A stretch of DNA of 64,000 nucleotides from assembly GCA_905250125.1 (NCBI GenBank), contig CAJNOL010000580.1:1-64000 (forward strand), written 5' to 3'. This DNA is from Rotaria sordida (lineage: Eukaryota; Rotifera; Eurotatoria; Philodinida; Philodinidae). Position numbers and translations under genes: made by a program. Under the pieces are notes generated by a model that did no database searches, was not told the origin of the DNA, and was given only the letters and a program-made list of their open reading frames with translations. Shown here piece after piece: positions 62,914 through 64,000 of the stretch. The number at the start of each line of letters is the position of its first letter. Position 1 is the stretch's first letter.

Positions 62914-63180
62914 TTTACTTTTTTCTTTTTAAATTAAATTATTTTTTTTTTTTGAAAAAAGAACAAATAATAGAATAATTATATTGAAGAGAGATTAAGA
63001 ATATTTACTGAGAGAGAGACATAGAGATAAACTAATTGACAAGGTTTATTCTCGCGCTTAATTATTTTATTTTATTTTATTTAACTAAAAGAATAATAAA
63101 ACAAGAAGAGTTAATTATTTAATAAAAATATATTATTATAATAAAAATAAAGATAACAACTGAATAAGATATTAATCGAC

Positions 63181-63211
<31 letters not shown>

Positions 63212-64000
63212 ATAAAGATTTTATTAATTAGTTAATTTAATAAAAATGATTTTTTTCAAAAGAATTTTAAAAATCTAATTAAAAATATATTATAATGAAA
63301 AAAGAAAAATAACATTTCCTTATTAATCAATCGAGAATGATTAAATGAGTGAAGAATTATTCTTTTTAATAATTATCAAAAAAAGTCTTATTTATCGAAA
63401 TTGATTTTTGTTTTATCTAGAATTGTTAGTGATGATAATAATCCTATTGATAACGAGTATATTTTCATTATTTTTTATCGATTTATTCTATAGAATATAT
63501 TTATATAAATTAATTTTTATCATTAATTATAGAATTCGAATATCGATATTTAGTTATTAATAATTATCTTTAGTTATTATAATTATATTTAAATAAATTC
63601 GGTTTCCTATTGAATAGTTTTAAAAAGGGTAAAGAGAAATAAATATCGAAATAAAATCTATTCTTAATCATATATTAACTATTGACAATAATATAATTAT
63701 ATTTATATTTATTATTTCATATGTCAATAAAACACGATCAATATAGAAATGAATTAATTCTTAAATAAGAAACGATAATCAACAATCACCTCAATTATGA
63801 TAATATCAAGAGAATTTATTTAATATTATCTTCATTATAAATATTCTTCTCAAGATATATTGAATAAAATTTGTAAAAGTGGTCACTATTTTCAATGGTT
63901 TATTTATATAATATAGAAATATATAATAAACTCTTAAATGAATCGATTTTTATAAAATCATATTTCTAATGTTATACTGATAAAGAAAATAAAAAAACGA
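62914..64000. other. AT-rich DNA at the right edge
   Basis: No gene recognised. A (TA)n microsatellite lies at about 63187-63211. The promoter of the small membrane protein should lie at the left end. Confidence 0.5.
63187..63211. repeat. (TA)n microsatellite
   Basis: About twelve uninterrupted TA dinucleotides. Confidence 0.85.

Overview
The window is eukaryotic nuclear DNA from a small-genome invertebrate animal. It is extremely AT-rich, with long A/T runs, and its genes are broken by very short GT-AG introns (many 35-70 nt, the shortest confirmed one 35 nt). The gene set is metazoan: an anterior Hox gene, an Iroquois TALE homeobox gene, an invertebrate-style NIT-FHIT fusion, TM9SF1, ELL, cytosolic aminopeptidase P, a Tctex1-domain dynein light chain and TFIIA gamma. 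Base composition, short introns, a FLYWCH/MULE relic and a likely trans-splicing pair make a rotifer plausible. This is inference; an orthonectid, flatworm or mite is not excluded. I rebuilt the exon structures by hand from reading frame, splice sites and family conservation. All multi-exon models close in frame.

Layout. 1-6.6 kb: AT-rich non-coding DNA with a decayed coding relic at the edge and one foldback repeat. 7.0-9.2 kb (+): Hox4/Deformed-type gene, six exons. 9.2-28.5 kb: a repeat-rich stretch holding two TA-flanked foldback elements (11.67-12.23 and 12.52-13.08 kb), a piggyBac-like MITE (17.35-17.61 kb), a near-perfect palindrome whose centre is an assembly gap (18.29-18.84 kb), a non-LTR retrotransposon relic (19.4-20.9 kb), unidentified decayed coding DNA (20.9-23.9 kb) and an end-to-end Tc1/mariner/pogo-type transposon with a broken transposase (24.42-26.39 kb). 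One apparently intact intronless TFIIA gamma gene sits in this stretch at 16.46-16.90 kb (-). 28.5-31.2 kb (+): TM9SF1, ten exons. 31.63-31.70 kb (+): tRNA-His. 34.38-39.26 kb (-): NIT-FHIT, ten exons with one 3.1-kb intron. 40.99-44.50 kb (-): aminopeptidase P, 19 exons. 44.55-49.88 kb (-): ELL, 11 exons, ending only 46 nt upstream of the aminopeptidase P start. 52.88-54.61 kb (-): Iroquois, seven exons, start codon apparently split by an intron. 57.66-59.04 kb (+): FLYWCH/MULE transposase pseudogene. 60.09-62.47 kb (-): Tctex1-domain protein. 62.56-62.91 kb (-): small single-pass membrane protein of unknown function.

The genes form no single pathway. They are two developmental transcription factors, two parts of the RNA polymerase II machinery (TFIIA gamma, ELL) and several housekeeping functions. 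The strongest new biology I can see is the ELL/aminopeptidase P pair, whose spacing and splice-acceptor-like junction suggest a two-gene operon resolved by spliced-leader trans-splicing. The other notable items are a family of CAGGGTG-ended and other long-inverted-repeat elements, an Iroquois start codon formed by splicing, and a conserved ELL exon whose 5' edge lacks an AG. I found no CRISPR array, no bacterial-type operon and no convincing wholly new system.
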